64,000 bases of DNA, from contig VZTI01000615.1 in the NCBI GenBank assembly GCA_013397865.1, forward strand, positions 62,001-126,000, given 5' to 3'. The position numbers and the translations under genes are program-made. This document shows positions 61,431 to 64,000 of the stretch, piece by piece. Origin of the DNA: Struthidea cinerea (Eukaryota > Chordata > Aves > Passeriformes > Corcoracidae). How positions within the stretch are numbered: the stretch's first letter is position 1; each line of letters starts with the position of its first letter. Below the pieces are notes generated by a model. The model had not been told where the DNA came from. It searched no databases and saw only the letters and a list, made by a program, of their open reading frames with translations.

Positions 61431-64000
61431 GGCTGACATTCGTGTTTGTCCATTGAGCTCATTCCTGGGCAGGTGCGAGTGCTGCTGGAGGTCCCTGTAG
61501 GGTATGGTCAGAGTTCCTCCCTTCATGAGTCTGTGTTTCTTCTCCCCTCATATTAATTTTGTCTCTTTCTCTTTTTGTTCATCTGTTCCTCTGATACTGT
61601 TCCTTATGACCCAGTTTGTCTTCTCTCCAGCATGCAGAGGAGTCACTAGGCTTTTTCCTGTCCTTGCTGCACTGCAGTTCCTTATACACTGAAGAAGAAT
61701 GTTCCATTTAAAATATCAGTCCTTGCTGCTGGACCACCAAAATCCTCCCATTTCAAAATAACGTCTGAACAGCTGGAACAAACATTTTTCTCACAAAAAG
61801 CAAGACACAGTTGACCACTATGCCCTTCATCTTCGGGGAGACACAAAATACACACCCAGACCAAATTCTCAAATAAGCCCCTAATATTCGATAGACTGGA
61901 GTAGCTGGCAGGAACTGAGATGTCTCCCATTTTGAGGCATTTGAACTCAACATCCAAATGGTTTTATGTTGCGTAAGTCTCTGTTTTATAAACAGCCTGT
62001 AGTGCTGAGACAGTGTGCTGCAGCAGCTCTCGGGAGCTCTCTCTTGTGAAGCTGCACTGTTTCCTAAATTGCTCTGTTCTCACTTCTAATATTATCCAGA
62101 ATGATGAAACTAAATTTGTTCCTTAGAGCTTTGCGTTAGCTGCCTGCCTCTGTCGGTCCACTTCAGACCAAGCCAAAATACTGAATGGTGGGGGCACAAT
62201 TGTGCTACACAATGCGATGCTTTGGCATGAGTTCAAGAAGCTTAATGCCAGAAAGGGTCAGTAAATAATGTCGTAACTTCCTATATATACAGAACTTTAC
62301 ATTTAATTACAGACTGAGGTACTAAGGGTACAGAAGGATTGTAAATGAAAAAATATGAACCAGGAGCCTTCAACCTCCCTTTGTTTTTCAATGTTAACTT
62401 TACATTTCAAAACAACTTGTCCTCTTTTCAACTTCTGTCAGAAGTGCTGGTTTCCTTTGAGGAGCCAAAAGTTCTTATTTCAGGCAGCACATCAAGAGAA
62501 ACCATGTTTTCCCAGAGCAGAGTCAGCAAGTACTGAAAAGAGAATTCAGTGACTGTAGAAGCAATTACTGAAAATATCCCAATTGGTGTAAGACTCCCAG
62601 GTCTTAATTTGCAGGGGAAGCTTTGAGAGCAGCAGGCATAGGAAAAGGGCAGGATTAATAAGGAGGGAGGGCTGGATACCAGGGTGCTTTAGGATAGACA
62701 AGTCCCAGAATGGCAATGCCAAAAGTATTTCCCTCCTCCTTTTGAAAAACAAAGCAAAGCAAAACAAAACACAAAGTTTTGATAAAACAAAGAGGCAACT
62801 TTACTTTACAAAGTAAAGCCGGTATCAATCACACACAGCAGGAACTCAATTTAGCATAGTGAATTCCCTCTCTTTTCCTGTTGACTGGCAGATTAGGAAG
62901 GCACAGGATAAAGATATCCTGTCAGGGATATTAACGGAGTTCTCCTGAAAAGATACCATACATAAGCTCTGGTCACAGCCTCTCCTTACCATGAAGCAGC
63001 CAGCTCTGGAGATGTATTTCCAGCTGATTGACACTATCTCCGAGAGAGTGAGGACAGGGATGAGTTAGAATGTCCTACCCAAGTGTGTGACCCCTGTGTG
63101 CCCTCACTCACAGCTACCCCATTAACCCTTCTGCCTGGGATTTAATTCTGTGGAGTGATTTGTTCTGAAATAGAGACCTGACTGATACATAAATAGCAGA
63201 ATAAACTTGCCCACTATCACCACTTTTCTACTCCCCTTATATTCAGTTTTCTCATGTTCTTTCTGTATTCTGTGTTTAACAGGCCATCTTTTATTTTTAA
63301 TATGTGAATATCTCTGGCAGGTGCTATATCTGTTCTTCTTCTCTGGCAGTTTTAGCATAAGAATTGTTTTGTTTTGGAGGAAAGTGGGGAAAGAAAATGA
63401 ATAAGGTAAATATAAACAAATTCAGAAAAATATTTGCAAAGACAGCACTGGGAAAATTCTCTCTCCTCCACATGAGAGCATTTAGTGTGCTGTGGCAATA
63501 CATAGTGACTGGCTACTATAGTATGTTGATATGACTGCTTGCATTATTTTCATTCTATTTATATTCTGGAAGATACTAAAGCCAGCTAGTGATATAGAAG
63601 GTAATGGTTATTGGTGATGGCATCTCTGAGAGCTGCTTAGACTAGAGTCACGCTTAAAAACCAAATGAGTAAGATCCTGCTGCAGAAAGCCCAGCTGGAT
63701 CAAAAAACTTCCATCTGAAGTTGTAGTCTCACTTAGTTGTGAGAGCCATTACCTTTCCTGTTACACTCCCTGGATACCTAGAGCTAAAAAAATGAGCTAT
63801 TAGAGTTGGAATTAGTGAGCTCTCAGCCTGGGACTACAAGGGATCACAATCCTCAGTAACACACTGTGTTACACTGTGACTTCCTCTACAGTGGGAAATT
63901 AAACATGCCTGGGGTCAAGTGGCATGGAATGCCAACATATATCCTATTAAATGGTCCTTGATCCAGAGTATCTTCTGAATTGTGCCTGGGAGCTGTTGGG
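61431..64000. other. Unique non-coding stretch
   Basis: No gene recognised. An A-rich CAAAA-type tract lies at 62750-62795. A strong acceptor (TTCTTCTTCTCTGGCAG, ending 63347) and a donor (AATAAG|GTAAAT, at 63405) bound a 58-base segment with stops in all frames, so at most it is a non-coding exon. Confidence 0.5.

Noticed and set aside
1..64000. CRISPR arrays, insertion sequences, operons, ribosome binding sites or defence systems
   Set aside because: The sequence is vertebrate nuclear DNA; no prokaryotic gene organisation or regularly spaced repeats with unique spacers were seen.
1..64000. Endogenous retrovirus or LTR element
   Set aside because: I saw no paired LTRs, primer-binding site, or gag/pol/env-like translation; solo LTRs cannot be excluded without a repeat library.

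Overview
The window is vertebrate nuclear DNA, most likely from a bird. Four truncated copies of the CR1 LINE are recognisable (22012-22215, 28108-28314 and 41925-42610 on +, 54644-54858 on -), and a fifth, much older CR1-type fragment lies at 30727-30920. CR1 is the dominant interspersed repeat of avian genomes. No Alu, B1 or L1 elements were seen. The background is about 40% GC by eye and CpG-poor, broken by two CpG-rich islands. I recognised no protein-coding gene, tRNA, rRNA or known microRNA. Nothing resembles a bacterial operon, CRISPR array or insertion sequence.

Layout. 1-22 kb: mostly unique non-coding DNA with a 28-base gap, an AAAT microsatellite, purine-rich tracts and weak exon-like segments on the minus strand. 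22-30.7 kb: two CR1 tails in otherwise unique DNA. 30.9-33.05 kb: the main feature, a CpG island holding a near-perfect CTCF-type site (31412-31426) and, about 20 bases further on, a GC-rich minisatellite. The minisatellite is built of 12-bp monomers organised into a 60-bp five-monomer higher-order repeat that runs into an 817-base gap. 33-49.9 kb: unique DNA with one longer CR1 copy that keeps a readable reverse-transcriptase C-terminus, a pyrimidine-rich open stretch, and a 49-base gap whose two flanks are identical. 49.9-57.8 kb: three splice-bounded open segments on the plus strand (49951-50105, 52286-52391, 57587-57743) with partly compatible phases, the best candidates for real exons. 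60.5-61.05 kb: a second, smaller CpG-rich region with a perfect GC box, followed by a strong splice acceptor at 61180. The rest is unremarkable.

Interpretation. The window is intergenic or intronic. Either CpG island could be a promoter: the first for a plus-strand transcript using the exons at 50-58 kb, the second for a minus-strand transcript using exon-like segments at 38.2 and 36.3 kb. Both are inferences from splice-site and phase patterns. Such patterns also arise by chance in 64 kb, so RNA evidence is needed.
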